Part shown: piece after piece, positions 1-8,024 of the stretch
Position numbering within the stretch: the first letter of the stretch is position 1
Layout of the letters: each line of letters starts with the position of its first letter
Assembly (NCBI GenBank): GCA_964549765.1
Contig: CAZJWR010000041.1
Span: 1-34,989 of the forward strand
DNA length: 34,989 nucleotides
Reading direction: 5' to 3'
Source: CAZJWR01 sp964549765
GTDB taxonomy: Bacteria > Zixibacteria > MSB-5A5 > GN15 > JAAZOE01
Notes under the pieces: generated by a model
The model's input: only the letters and a program-made list of their open reading frames with translations
Databases searched by the model: none
What the model was told of the DNA's origin: nothing
Program-made: the position numbers and the translations under genes

Positions 1-548
1 AGCTCGGGCCCTTGGAATATCTTGGTCATGAGAAGGTTGCCTACATAGTCGAATATACGTATAAGCCACGAGAGATATTCAAAGGCGATAAGGACGTAAA
101 ATACGTCTACCTCTGGTGGTGCGTCACAGTCAGGCTGAAGGACGGTTACAATAATGCGCCAAAAACAGATTCTTTGGAGCTCATTTATGGCAATGCCGTT
201 CGCAGTTGGGATTCGGTGATATATATCTATACCCCCAATGTCGCTTGGATCGGTGTGATCCCGATCCTCCGGGATTGGGTTAATGGAAACCCGCCTGAGG
301 ACGAATGGGGAACCGCTGTCGGCGACTCGACTCTAATGGCACGGATAATGGCCTCGACCCAGTTGGCGCCGATCTTGGCGGATAGAAATCGAACCGGGCG
401 GGTAATCTACGGCACTGAGGATGAGTATTTCACGCATAATTCATTTCATTATAATGAAATGCTATATTGCGACGGCATTTGGGGCCCGCCGCATTTCCTT
501 GTAAATCGATTCGATTATGTAAAATCGCTGCGATCACTGAGTCGCTGA
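1..548 (+). CDS. Unknown protein, 5' end cut by window edge
   Basis: The frame is open from the left edge of the window to the TGA at 546-548, so the true start probably lies outside; the first in-window start codon would be a TTG at 12. The visible 178 or so residues are rich in Trp, Tyr and charged residues (for example a VYLWW segment), show no membrane segment, and match no family I recognise. The next gene begins only 10 bases after the stop, and a strong terminator follows that gene, so the two form the end of an operon. No function can be assigned. Confidence 0.55.
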   Translation, partial: LGPLEYLGHEKVAYIVEYTYKPREIFKGDKDVKYVYLWWCVTVRLKDGYNNAPKTDSLELIYGNAVRSWDSVIYIYTPNVAWIGVIPILRDWVNGNPPEDEWGTAVGDSTLMARIMASTQLAPILADRNRTGRVIYGTEDEYFTHNSFHYNEMLYCDGIWGPPHFLVNRFDYVKSLRSLSR

Positions 549-558
549 GGCGAGTAAA

Positions 559-1092
559 ATGAACATGGTTCGGGCAATTCCCTGGGTGTGCTCACAGCGT
601 TTCCGATGGCTTATTATCGCAGCTGTCACGCTGGCAGGGATTGTCTGGCTACTTGGGTTGGGCTCCGTGCCCGTGATTCGCATCTCGATAGCGACAAGCT
701 TGAACGTTCCCTTCTGGTATATGGTTACTACATTTCCGGTGCTGGGCATGTTGGTCGCCGATGTATTCGTCCTCCGCGCGACGTACCGATCGAATATACT
801 ATGGATCGAGTTGACATTTCAGATCGCCCTTTTGATTTTTGTGTCCTCGCTGAGATTGTCCTTCGCGATCCCGATCAGCGGCCATGCGCTGTTGTTTTCA
901 TATTTTATCCTTCGCCGGATCGTAATCGGGATTGCCGGGCACGCCTGCCGGACGCAGGAACTGGTTATTGCCGTTGTATTATTCGCGATCATGGCAGGCG
1001 TGAAAGTATTTGTATGGTTCGATTATATCAGCCTGATTCTGGGAACGGCGGTCGCCGGATTAGTCAAGGACTTTCGATGGGTGGCGGGTTGA
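559..1092 (+). CDS. Small multi-pass membrane protein of unknown function
   Basis: A 177-residue protein starting at an ATG preceded by a GAGGCGAG Shine-Dalgarno-like stretch about 8 bases upstream. It contains roughly five hydrophobic spans (about residues 17-36, 48-71, 80-98, 105-125 and 133-153) with short basic loops, consistent with an integral inner-membrane protein. I recognise no catalytic motif or named family. It is the last gene of the operon with the unknown protein upstream; an intrinsic terminator lies about 45 bases downstream. A role as membrane partner of that upstream protein is only a guess from adjacency. Confidence 0.6.
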   Translation: MNMVRAIPWVCSQRFRWLIIAAVTLAGIVWLLGLGSVPVIRISIATSLNVPFWYMVTTFPVLGMLVADVFVLRATYRSNILWIELTFQIALLIFVSSLRLSFAIPISGHALLFSYFILRRIVIGIAGHACRTQELVIAVVLFAIMAGVKVFVWFDYISLILGTAVAGLVKDFRWVAG

Positions 1093-1137
1093 TAGAGCTG
1101 GCAGACGGGGACGTCCGCCAGCCACAGAATATAGATG

Positions 1138-1165
1138 GGGGAATCGGATGATTCCCCTTTTTTTT
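1138..1165 (+). terminator. Intrinsic terminator of the first operon
   Basis: A perfect 8-bp stem (GGGGAATC / GATTCCCC) with a GGAT tetraloop is followed directly by eight T residues. It lies 45 bases after the stop of the membrane-protein gene and is a textbook rho-independent terminator on the plus strand. Confidence 0.9.
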
Positions 1166-1196
1166 ATATTGCGAAAGCGGGAACCCACCCTCGATT

Positions 1197-1218
1197 CCGT
1201 CCCGCCAAAGCGGGACGG
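1197..1218. repeat. Perfect GC-rich palindrome (REP-like)
   Basis: CCGTCCCGC / GCGGGACGG forms a perfect 9-bp stem with a CAAA loop. Together with the GCGAAAGCGGG just upstream (about 1171-1181) it resembles a decayed copy of the nested palindrome found at 7597-7665, where CCCGCGAAAGCGGG also occurs. There is no T-tract, so it is unlikely to be a simple terminator. Confidence 0.55.
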
Positions 1219-1247
1219 GATCATCGGATGGGCCACCGGACGAAGAA

Positions 1248-1288
1248 CCGGCAGGTCACACCGCCCAAGGGGCACCAAGACCTGCCGG
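1248..1288. promoter_or_regulatory. Long hairpin in the lon leader region
   Basis: CCGGCAGGTC (1248-1257) and GACCTGCCGG (1279-1288) form a perfect 10-bp stem. The 21-base loop holds a smaller GCCC-AAG-GGGC stem. The structure lies 130 bases before the likely lon start. It could be a structured 5' leader or another member of the dispersed palindrome family. No ligand-binding class is recognised. Confidence 0.45.
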
Positions 1289-1418
1289 AACGAAAGAGGG
1301 AATCGCACCGCAAGCGGCGCGGCCACGGGTCGCGGCGGCCGGCGATTATTGGCCGGCGGGCTTGATTTTTATCGCCGGTTTGAGCATATTGCCGCTTCGG
1401 AAAAACGAAAGGCGAATT

Positions 1419-3845
1419 TTGCATTACGAACACAACGACGAAAAGCTCAGTATCAAGTCGCGGCTGCCACTTCTGCCGCTCCGCGACGTGGTCATTTTTC
1501 CCTATATGATCTACCCGCTCCTGATCGGCCGCCAGATCAGTATCAACGCCCTTCAGGACGCCATGATAAAAGACAAGCTGGTGTTTCTTGTCACCCAGAA
1601 AAATCCGGCGGTCGACAACCCCGGTCAGGACGACCTGTTTCCGGTCGGCGTCGTGGCGCGGATACTCCAGGTGATGAAACTGCCCAACGGCACCATCAAG
1701 GTGCTGGTCGAGGGTCTGTTACGGGCGGAATTGCGGGGAGTGACGTCGTCGGGAGCGTTCTTTTCGGCCAAAATCGACGTTTTCGAGGGCGACCGGGAAT
1801 CGACCGATACCGAAACCGAGGCTCTGGCTCGGCGGGTGATGGATCTGTTCACCGATTATGTCCATCTCAACCGCCGTATTCCCAACGAGGTGGTCGTGCA
1901 GTTGGCCAATCTCAACGACCACCGTCGCCTGGCTGACACGATTTCGGCGCATATCGTACAGAGAAACAACCAGAAACAGGCCATTCTTGAAACCCATTCG
2001 GTCAAATCACAACTGTACAGCCTGATCGACCTGCTCATCAAGGAAATCGAAATCTTGAAGATCGAGCAGCGTATCGACGGCACCGTGCGGGAATCGTTGT
2101 CGCGCAGCCAGCGCGAGTATTATCTTCAGCAGCAATTGAAGGCCATCAAGGAGGAACTCGGCCAGTACGACGATTCCGGAGCGGAGATCGACGAGCTGTA
2201 CGCGCAGCTCGACGAACTCGACCCGCCGGAACCGATACGGGAAAAAGTCGAGGAGGAAATCAAGCGGCTGTCCCGTATGCATCCGTACTCCGCCGAATCC
2301 GCGGTCGTGCGCGGCTATGTCGACTGGGTCATGGCCCTGCCTTGGAAAACCAGGACCAAAGACCGCACGTCTTTCAGAAGGGTTCAGCAAATCCTCGACG
2401 GCGATCATTATGGTCTGGAGAAGCCGAAAAAAAGAATCATGGAACATCTGGCCGTGCTGCGCAAGGCAGGCAAGGTGCGCGGCCCGATTTTGTGTCTGGT
2501 CGGCCCGCCGGGGGTGGGCAAAACGTCGCTGGGCAAATCGGTGGCCGGGGCGTTGAACCGCAAATTCGTTCGGATGTCGTTGGGCGGCATCCACGACGAG
2601 GCCGAAATCCGGGGCCATCGCCGCACCTATATCGGCTCCATGCCAGGCCGCATCATCCAGGCCATGAAACGGGCGGGATCGGCCAATCCGGTGTTTCTAT
2701 TGGATGAGGTCGACAAAATCGGTTCGGATTTCCGCGGCGATCCGGCGGCGGCGCTTTTGGAAGTGCTCGACCCCGAACAAAACGTCGCTTTTTCCGATAA
2801 TTATCTCGAACTCGATTTTGACCTGTCAAATGTGTTGTTTATCACCACGGCGAACACGCTGCATGAAATCCCGCCGGCGCTGCAGGACCGGATGGAGATT
2901 ATCCGCCTGCCGGGGTATCTGGAACATGAAAAGGTCGGCATCGCCCGCCAGTTTCTGATCCCCAAGATCAGAAAGGAGCTTTCGGTCGAGGACATCAATG
3001 TGAAAATACCCGATGATACGATTCTGTACCTCATCCGCGATTACACCCGCGAAGCCGGGGTGCGCGAATTGGAACGAAAGCTGACGGCAGTGTATCGCAA
3101 TATTACCCTAAAGGAAGTTACCCGCCGAAAGCATCGTGCGTATAAGCTGCAGCCGAAGGATATCGCCAAACTTATCGGCGTACCGCAGTATCAGTATGCG
3201 GAGGTGCCGGCAACGGCCGAGTACGGGTATGCCGTGGGGCTGGCCTGGACCGAAAGCGGCGGCGAAATTCTGCCGATCGAAGTCTCATTGGTGCCGGGTC
3301 AGCACAAATTGACCCTGACGGGCAAGCTAGGCGAGGTCATGCAGGAATCCGCCACGGCGGCGCTGACCTATGTGCGGGCGCATGCCGCGAAATTCGGCAT
3401 CAAGCAGAAGATCATCAACGATCACGAAATTCATATCCATGTTCCGGAGGGGGCGATACCCAAAGAAGGGCCATCGGCGGGGATCACCATGGTGGCGGCG
3501 ATCATCTCAGCGCTGACCGAAACGCGGATATCGACCAAAATCGCCATGACCGGCGAAATATCCCTGACCGGCGACATTTTTCCGGTTGGCGGCCTGAACG
3601 AAAAGCTGTTGGCGGCGCGGCGGATCGGCATACGCGAAGTTATCCTTCCGTTCAAGAACACCAATGAAATCAGCGAACTTCCGAAGGACCTGCGCGAGGG
3701 GATGACGTTTCACAAGATCAAAAAGGTCGACGAGGGATTGAAGATTCTCTTTGGCTCATCGTTGTTCAAATCTGCTAACGGGAAGCCGCCGAAAAAATCA
3801 TCAGCCAAGAAGAAAACCGGGAAGTCTGGCAGATCGAAATCGTAG
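1419..3845 (+). CDS. lon: ATP-dependent Lon protease
   Basis: Lon is the soluble ATP-dependent serine protease that degrades misfolded and regulatory proteins. The N-terminal substrate-binding domain begins with LPLLPLRDVVIFPYM. The AAA+ module shows Walker A GPPGVGKT (about residue 362 from this start) and Walker B VFLLDEVDK. The C-terminal protease domain carries the Ser-Lys dyad, with Ser about 686 in GPSAGI and Lys about 729 in GGLNEKLLAA, 43 residues apart as in E. coli Lon. I prefer the TTG at 1419 because AAAGG lies just upstream and it gives 808 residues, close to the family norm. A TTG at 1362 would add 19 atypical residues. A basic Lys/Ser-rich tail ends the protein. The stop is 7 bases from the stop of the convergent regulator. 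Confidence 0.96.
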   Translation: MHYEHNDEKLSIKSRLPLLPLRDVVIFPYMIYPLLIGRQISINALQDAMIKDKLVFLVTQKNPAVDNPGQDDLFPVGVVARILQVMKLPNGTIKVLVEGLLRAELRGVTSSGAFFSAKIDVFEGDRESTDTETEALARRVMDLFTDYVHLNRRIPNEVVVQLANLNDHRRLADTISAHIVQRNNQKQAILETHSVKSQLYSLIDLLIKEIEILKIEQRIDGTVRESLSRSQREYYLQQQLKAIKEELGQYDDSGAEIDELYAQLDELDPPEPIREKVEEEIKRLSRMHPYSAESAVVRGYVDWVMALPWKTRTKDRTSFRRVQQILDGDHYGLEKPKKRIMEHLAVLRKAGKVRGPILCLVGPPGVGKTSLGKSVAGALNRKFVRMSLGGIHDEAEIRGHRRTYIGSMPGRIIQAMKRAGSANPVFLLDEVDKIGSDFRGDPAAALLEVLDPEQNVAFSDNYLELDFDLSNVLFITTANTLHEIPPALQDRMEIIRLPGYLEHEKVGIARQFLIPKIRKELSVEDINVKIPDDTILYLIRDYTREAGVRELERKLTAVYRNITLKEVTRRKHRAYKLQPKDIAKLIGVPQYQYAEVPATAEYGYAVGLAWTESGGEILPIEVSLVPGQHKLTLTGKLGEVMQESATAALTYVRAHAAKFGIKQKIINDHEIHIHVPEGAIPKEGPSAGITMVAAIISALTETRISTKIAMTGEISLTGDIFPVGGLNEKLLAARRIGIREVILPFKNTNEISELPKDLREGMTFHKIKKVDEGLKILFGSSLFKSANGKPPKKSSAKKKTGKSGRSKS

Positions 3846-3852
3846 GTATTGA

Positions 3853-5997
3853 TTACTTATCCTCGGTCAGGTTGTAGACTTTGATGCGGTGGCGGACGGT
3901 GGATTCGCTGATGCCGAGGATGCGGCCAACCTCGCGGCGGTTCCATGCGGTGCGTTGCAGCGCGGCCAGCGTCTCCTCTTTCGTTGATAATTGATACTCC
4001 CCCGCCGTCTCTACCATACGCGGAATATTGCCACGGCAGACAAGCGCCAGCCGTCTGGCCTCGGTCTCCAGTTGCCGCACGTTTCCCTGCCACGGCCTCA
4101 CATGGAATATTTTTACCAGATTCGCGAAGGCGGCGCGGTCCGCTTTGGTCGTGATTTTGACCCCGGCGGCCTTCAGAAAGTGCTCCAGCAGGAGTTCGAT
4201 ATCTTCGCGGCGCTCGCTGAGCGGCGGCAGATGAATCGGGATTTCATTGAGGCGATGGAATAGATCGAGACGGAAGCGTCCTTCTTCGATCAGCTTCTCG
4301 AGCGGGTGATTGGTCGCAGCGATAAACCGGCAATCGATTTCGCGCTCCTGACGCTCGCCGAGGCGGCAGATGCGGCGGTTCTCGATGACATCGAGCAGTT
4401 TGGCCTGGAGTTCCGGCGAGGCGTCGGCGATTTCATTGAGATAAAATGTTCCCCCTTCCGACTCCTCGATCCACCCCGAAGTGTTCATGGCGGCGCCGGT
4501 ATAGGCGCCCCGACGGTATCCGAACAGCTCCGATTCGATCATATCGTTGGGAATGGCGGCGGCATTGACCGATATGAAGCGGCCGGTGCGGCCCGAAAAA
4601 TGATGGATATAGCGGGCGAGGAGGTCCTTGCCGGTTCCGGTCGGCCCGGTCAACAGCACCGACATACAGGACGAGGCAATGTGCTCGGCAAGTTCGACCA
4701 GTCGTTTCATGGATGCATTGTGGCAGATGATAGTCGGCGCGGATACCGAAGGCCGCCCCGGATATGTCCGCATGCGCGGCGGGCCGGCTAATTCCCGGTC
4801 GATTTTATCGGTGAGGTGATTGACGTTTTCGCTCTCGAAATATTCGCGGGCCAGATAAAGGAGCGCCTGGCGCTCGCCGTTGGCATAGATCCCCGTCTTC
4901 GCCGCCAGGTAGCGGGTGAGGGACAGTTCGTAGCGCGATCCGACCATGGAGAACATATCCATGGCTTTGCCGAACCAACCTTTGGCGGCGTCGGCGTTGC
5001 CGGTAAAAGCTTCGATTTGTGCGTATGCGCGATGGCAAGCCGCAATTTCCACCCGCTCGTTCAGGTTTTCGGCGACGGCCAGCGCGTCATCGGCAAATTT
5101 CCGGGCGGCCTCAAATTCCCCCAGCCCGAGATAGGCGTCCGCCATAAGGTGCTTGGTCTGGGAAACCAATGACGATTCGGGCGCAATCTTGAGCGAGATA
5201 TCCAGACCCTGCTGGAGCACTTCAAGCGCTCTGTTATAATCCTCTTCGAGATTATGAATCCATCCGAGATATTCAAAATAGATGGCCTTCTCGCGGATGA
5301 ATTCATCAAGATGGGGCTTGGCCTTCTCAAGCATTTGCCGTGCGATACGTAAATCATATTTCATCGCGTAAGGCGCTGAAAGCATAAGATAGTAAACGCA
5401 TATGTGGCGCCAATCATCATATAGTTGATCCAAATCTATGCCATTGTATTCAGCAACCGATCGATTCAATTGTCCCGAAGAACGGAACAATTGAGCCAAG
5501 TTCATCCTTATGATAGAACGGCTCTTAGGGTCCTGCATTTTCGTATATAATTCAAGACATGTTTGCAAATGATTGATAGATGCAGTCAAGTCACCTGTCT
5601 GATGTGCAATGAAACTCAGGTGGTTGAGGGCACGTGCTTGACCAAGATAATCATCGTATCGCTTATAATTGACAAATGCCTCCAGCAGCACTTCCTTCGC
5701 ATCAAGCAGTTGCCCCTGTGAAACCAGAAACCAGCCATATAAAAATTTGGCCCGCGCATACTGTTTGTTGGAATTACCGAATCTCAGATATTCGATCATC
5801 TTGTGCAGTGATTCACGAATATCATAATTACCGATGTATAAAAATGCTTCGAGGCGAATCAGTTCGATAGAAATCCTATCTTCAGGAGAAATCGATGTAG
5901 CATCGATTCCTCCCAATGAATCTAGGGTCTCTTGGAAGCGCTTCTCTTGAAGCAGCCTCTCCGCATTCATAATAATGTTTGAACTTACGTCATTCAT
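3853..5997 (-). CDS. TPR-containing sigma54-type transcriptional activator
   Basis: A 714-residue protein with three parts. Residues about 1-350 are helical TPR-like repeats, a protein- or peptide-binding scaffold in place of the usual receiver or GAF sensor. Residues about 425-650 form an AAA+ activator domain with Walker A GPTGTGKD (about 450) and the sigma54-contacting GAYTGA loop (about 496). Residues about 675-714 form a Fis-type helix-turn-helix (RREVGRILGISESTVRHRI). Such proteins remodel RNA polymerase carrying sigma54 at -24/-12 promoters. One oddity is that the Walker B reads FYLNEI where the family usually has FLDEI, so the magnesium-site Asp is Asn. It lies 33 bases downstream of a small secreted-protein gene on the same strand, probably as one transcript. 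The signal sensed is unknown. Confidence 0.9.
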   Translation of the reverse strand: MNDVSSNIIMNAERLLQEKRFQETLDSLGGIDATSISPEDRISIELIRLEAFLYIGNYDIRESLHKMIEYLRFGNSNKQYARAKFLYGWFLVSQGQLLDAKEVLLEAFVNYKRYDDYLGQARALNHLSFIAHQTGDLTASINHLQTCLELYTKMQDPKSRSIIRMNLAQLFRSSGQLNRSVAEYNGIDLDQLYDDWRHICVYYLMLSAPYAMKYDLRIARQMLEKAKPHLDEFIREKAIYFEYLGWIHNLEEDYNRALEVLQQGLDISLKIAPESSLVSQTKHLMADAYLGLGEFEAARKFADDALAVAENLNERVEIAACHRAYAQIEAFTGNADAAKGWFGKAMDMFSMVGSRYELSLTRYLAAKTGIYANGERQALLYLAREYFESENVNHLTDKIDRELAGPPRMRTYPGRPSVSAPTIICHNASMKRLVELAEHIASSCMSVLLTGPTGTGKDLLARYIHHFSGRTGRFISVNAAAIPNDMIESELFGYRRGAYTGAAMNTSGWIEESEGGTFYLNEIADASPELQAKLLDVIENRRICRLGERQEREIDCRFIAATNHPLEKLIEEGRFRLDLFHRLNEIPIHLPPLSERREDIELLLEHFLKAAGVKITTKADRAAFANLVKIFHVRPWQGNVRQLETEARRLALVCRGNIPRMVETAGEYQLSTKEETLAALQRTAWNRREVGRILGISESTVRHRIKVYNLTEDK

Positions 5998-6030
5998 TGT
6001 CTGCTTCGCGAGACCTATGCGATAATCCCC

Positions 6031-6267
6031 TTACTTCGGAATTCCCCACGGGTCTTCGTCTCCTCCATCCGTCGTCATCGTGGTGTCCGGCGGCCAGGGG
6101 CCGACGTAGCCGTCCGGCGGCGGCGGATAAGCCGGATTCGTCAAGGTTGTATCTGTGACCGTGGGACTCGTTGGGGTTGTCGTGGCGCCAGGGTCAGCAA
6201 CCATCGGGGCGGCGAATATCATGATACCGATCGCCACCACCACCAGCAAGGTCATCAATCTCTTCAT
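6031..6267 (-). CDS. Small secreted Pro/Thr-rich protein
   Basis: A 78-residue protein with an excellent ribosome binding site (GGAGG, 7 bases before ATG). Residues 1-24 or so form a signal peptide: Met-Lys-Arg, a hydrophobic core, then APMVA before Asp-Pro-Gly. The exported part is about 54 residues, rich in Thr and Pro, with a run of PPPP and an acidic end, and has no Cys and no predicted fold. It belongs to no family I know. It is the first gene of a probable two-gene unit with the TPR-sigma54 activator, so it may be a target, a signal or a precursor sensed through the TPR domain. That link is inference. Confidence 0.7.
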   Translation of the reverse strand: MKRLMTLLVVVAIGIMIFAAPMVADPGATTTPTSPTVTDTTLTNPAYPPPPDGYVGPWPPDTTMTTDGGDEDPWGIPK

Positions 6268-6647
6268 GGTAAAACCTCCGGAGAGTGTTTATTGTGATTG
6301 GTTCACGTTACCCTCACCGCGAACAAACGGCGCTCACGCCGCGAAAACGTGTCGACCGTGACGCCGTCTCTGGCGCCCCGATCTGGCTGCCACCCGTCCG
6401 CTATGTGAGGACTTGCTCTTCATAATTAAACCACACTCCGGGCGGGGAAAGGTCATGTTCGCCTCTCCCGTTTCTCTACCTCCCAATCCGTGGGTGAAGA
6501 TGAGAGACTCCCAACCCCGGTTCGATCCAGCCCCACAGTTATATCACGCCTCGTCCCCCCTGGTCAAACGTTCCAAGTCAAGCACCGACCTCGACACCGC
6601 CGGCAAATTAAGTCATATGTCAAATATTTTCCCAACCGCTTCGTTTC

Positions 6648-6689
6648 GAGGGGGAATGCCGATAGTCGATTTATTTCCGGCGCCCCCTC
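6648..6689. repeat. Imperfect GC-rich hairpin
   Basis: GAGGGGG (6648-6654) pairs with CCCCCTC (6683-6689), and inside it GCCG (6658-6661) pairs with CGGC (6678-6681). There is no T-tract on either side. It may shape a leader RNA or be a relic repeat; its role is unknown. Confidence 0.35.
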
Positions 6690-6770
6690 CTTGCCATTTA
6701 AGTATATATCTTTCAACCCGATTGTCAAGTATAAAACGCGTCGTCGCCCGCTCGGTTTCCGGGTTCGGGC

Positions 6771-6799
6771 TTGCATCGACATCGAATACGCGGTATATT
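6771..6799 (+). promoter_or_regulatory. Candidate sigma70-type promoter for the kinase-like gene
   Basis: TTGCAT (6771-6776) and TATATT (6794-6799) are separated by 17 bases, a reasonable -35/-10 pair. Transcription would begin near 6806, giving a very short leader just before the AAGGAGG ribosome site at about 6808-6814. This was judged by eye only. Confidence 0.35.
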
Positions 6800-6820
6800 A
6801 TGCATGCAAGGAGGTACGCC

Positions 6821-7519
6821 ATGCCCTCAATCGATGATATTATCAATCGTCAGTTTCACCAGTGGGAGATGGAAAAGCGCGAGCGGGAGCAGGCTTCCCC
6901 GGCGCCTACCCCGCCGACGCGAATCGTGACGGTATCCCGGGAACATGGTTCGCGGGGGGCCCATTTTGCCATGATCCTGGCCGAGAGATTGGGATATCAG
7001 CTTATTCACAAGGAAATCGTGGATGCCATCTGCGCCTCGTCGGGGTACTGGAAACGGATAGTCGCTTCGCTCGACGAACGCTACCGGTCGCGACTGGAAA
7101 TGATGGTCGATTCCATTTTCAGCGGCCAGATGATGGATCACAGCGATTATATGCGGAACCTGGCTCAGGTGGTGTTATCGATGGCGCGTCTCGGCGGCGT
7201 CGTTCTGGTCGGACGGGGGGGCAATTTCATCCTCGGTCCGGCAAAGGGATTCCATATCCGCTTTGTCTCCCCCGTCAAAAACCGCATCGTCAATCTGGTG
7301 AAGTACCGGGGCGTTACCGAGAAGGAAGCCGCCGCCGCCATCGAACGTCTCGATGACGAGCGGCGTGAGCTGATACGGAAAGTATTTGACGCCGATATCG
7401 ACGATCCCCATCATTACGACATGATGGTCAACACGGCCTTTGTCGATATCGAAAACTGGATCGATCCCGCCCTGGCCGCCGTAAGAATCAAATTCGAGCG
7501 ACTCAGCGGGAAGGAATGA
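6821..7519 (+). CDS. Cytidylate kinase-like family protein
   Basis: The ATG at 6821 has a near-perfect AAGGAGGT ribosome site 5 bases upstream, which fixes the start despite an open frame further upstream. The product is 232 residues. After a charged N-terminal helix it shows VTVSREHGSRGAHFAMILAE (about residues 36-55), the glycine-rich nucleotide-loop pattern of the cytidylate-kinase-like family (SREYGSGG type), followed by GYQLIHKEIVDAI, a GRGGNFIL segment and an FVSPVKNRI segment. Members are predicted P-loop nucleotide or small-molecule kinases of uncertain substrate; the true cmk is usually a separate gene. It stands alone, followed by a palindromic element. I am confident of the family but not of the substrate. 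Confidence 0.8.
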   Translation: MPSIDDIINRQFHQWEMEKREREQASPAPTPPTRIVTVSREHGSRGAHFAMILAERLGYQLIHKEIVDAICASSGYWKRIVASLDERYRSRLEMMVDSIFSGQMMDHSDYMRNLAQVVLSMARLGGVVLVGRGGNFILGPAKGFHIRFVSPVKNRIVNLVKYRGVTEKEAAAAIERLDDERRELIRKVFDADIDDPHHYDMMVNTAFVDIENWIDPALAAVRIKFERLSGKE

Positions 7520-7551
7520 ATTCGAAGACGGGTCCTTTCCCCCGCTTATGG

Positions 7552-7718
7552 GAGTGCTGAAAAATCCGGCTCACCTCAAGTATATCATGAGGTTCTGTCA
7601 TGCCCGCGAAAGCGGGCATCCACATTTTATTGATCCGCATGGATTCCCGCCTACGCGGGAATGACATTTTACTCTTTATCGGCCTCGACCAGTCAGCAAA
7701 CCTACTTTTTCAACTCAC
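7552..7718. mobile_element. MITE-like nested palindromic element
   Basis: The core is an inverted repeat of two 26-bp arms (7597-7622 and 7640-7665) separated by 17 bases. Each arm is itself a palindrome: CCCGC-GAAA-GCGGG and CCCGC-CTAC-GCGGG, flanked by GTCAT and ATCCA. Outside these, GAGTGCTGAAAAA (7552-7564) and the complement of TTTTTCAACTCAC (7706-7718) form imperfect terminal inverted repeats (10 of 13 positions). It carries no open reading frame and sits between convergent genes, where it may also terminate transcription. Similar GTCATTCCCGC-type palindromes are dispersed in many bacterial genomes. Confidence 0.6.
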
Positions 7719-7767
7719 CTTATGACGGAGTGGTGGAACCCAACTTCATCGATTGAAGCGCCTGATG

Positions 7768-7977
7768 TCACTCGCGCACGAGAAGAACGTTAATCGCCTT
7801 GACGACGATCCTGACCGGATCGCCTTCTTTGATGCCCAGATCGGCCAGCGATTCCATGGTCATGACCGAATTCATCACCGCCCCGGGATCGACCTCCAGC
7901 CGCACCTGGCACATCACATCGCCTTTTTTGACCGTGACCACTTTTCCCGTCAATTGATTGCGCGCACCGTATTTCAT
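7768..7977 (-). CDS. Molybdopterin/molybdate-binding Mop (TOBE) protein
   Basis: A 69-residue protein that is a single Mop/TOBE domain: KYGARNQLTGKVVTV at the start, a central DPGAVMNSVMTMESLADLG, and EGDPVRIVVKAINVLL at the end, the standard pattern of molbindins. These small cytoplasmic proteins oligomerise and bind molybdate or related oxyanions for storage or homeostasis. The start is the ATG at 7977, with GGAG about 12 bases upstream. A GTG at 8031 would add 18 unrelated residues and overlap the upstream gene. It lies 47 bases downstream of the secreted DUF4412-like gene on the same strand. No molybdate transporter is in the window. Confidence 0.88.
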   Translation of the reverse strand: MKYGARNQLTGKVVTVKKGDVMCQVRLEVDPGAVMNSVMTMESLADLGIKEGDPVRIVVKAINVLLVRE

Positions 7978-8024
7978 CAGCCCTGCTCCCTTGTTATCAT
8001 GGATTGTCGAATCGCCGATATCCT

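Larger units (their letters stand above)
6268..6820. other. Gene-free 553-bp divergent intergenic region
   Basis: The region lies between two divergently transcribed genes. A plus-strand frame is open from about 6413 into the kinase-like gene, but its translation is low-complexity, lacks any domain, and has no ribosome site, so I treat it as non-coding. It holds a CGGCG-CTCA-CGCCG hairpin (6328-6341) and a longer imperfect hairpin (6648-6689). I found no convincing -24/-12 sigma54 promoter for the minus-strand genes. Confidence 0.5.

Noticed and set aside
588..1151. Plus-strand 187-codon frame overlapping the small membrane protein
   Set aside because: It is out of frame with the credible membrane protein, which has a ribosome site and clear hydrophobic spans; the overlap frame shows random composition.
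2007..2618. Minus-strand frame of 203 codons inside lon
   Set aside because: It is a GC-driven antisense shadow of the Lon AAA+ region; no domain and no start signal.
6268..6450. Sigma54 -24/-12 promoter upstream of the small secreted protein
   Set aside because: The best GG-N10-GC match on the minus strand (around 6389-6404) deviates strongly from TGGCAC-N5-TTGCA, so I do not report it.
6413..6820. N-terminal extension of the cytidylate-kinase-like protein
   Set aside because: The translation is low-complexity, and a near-perfect ribosome site directly precedes the ATG at 6821, where family similarity begins.
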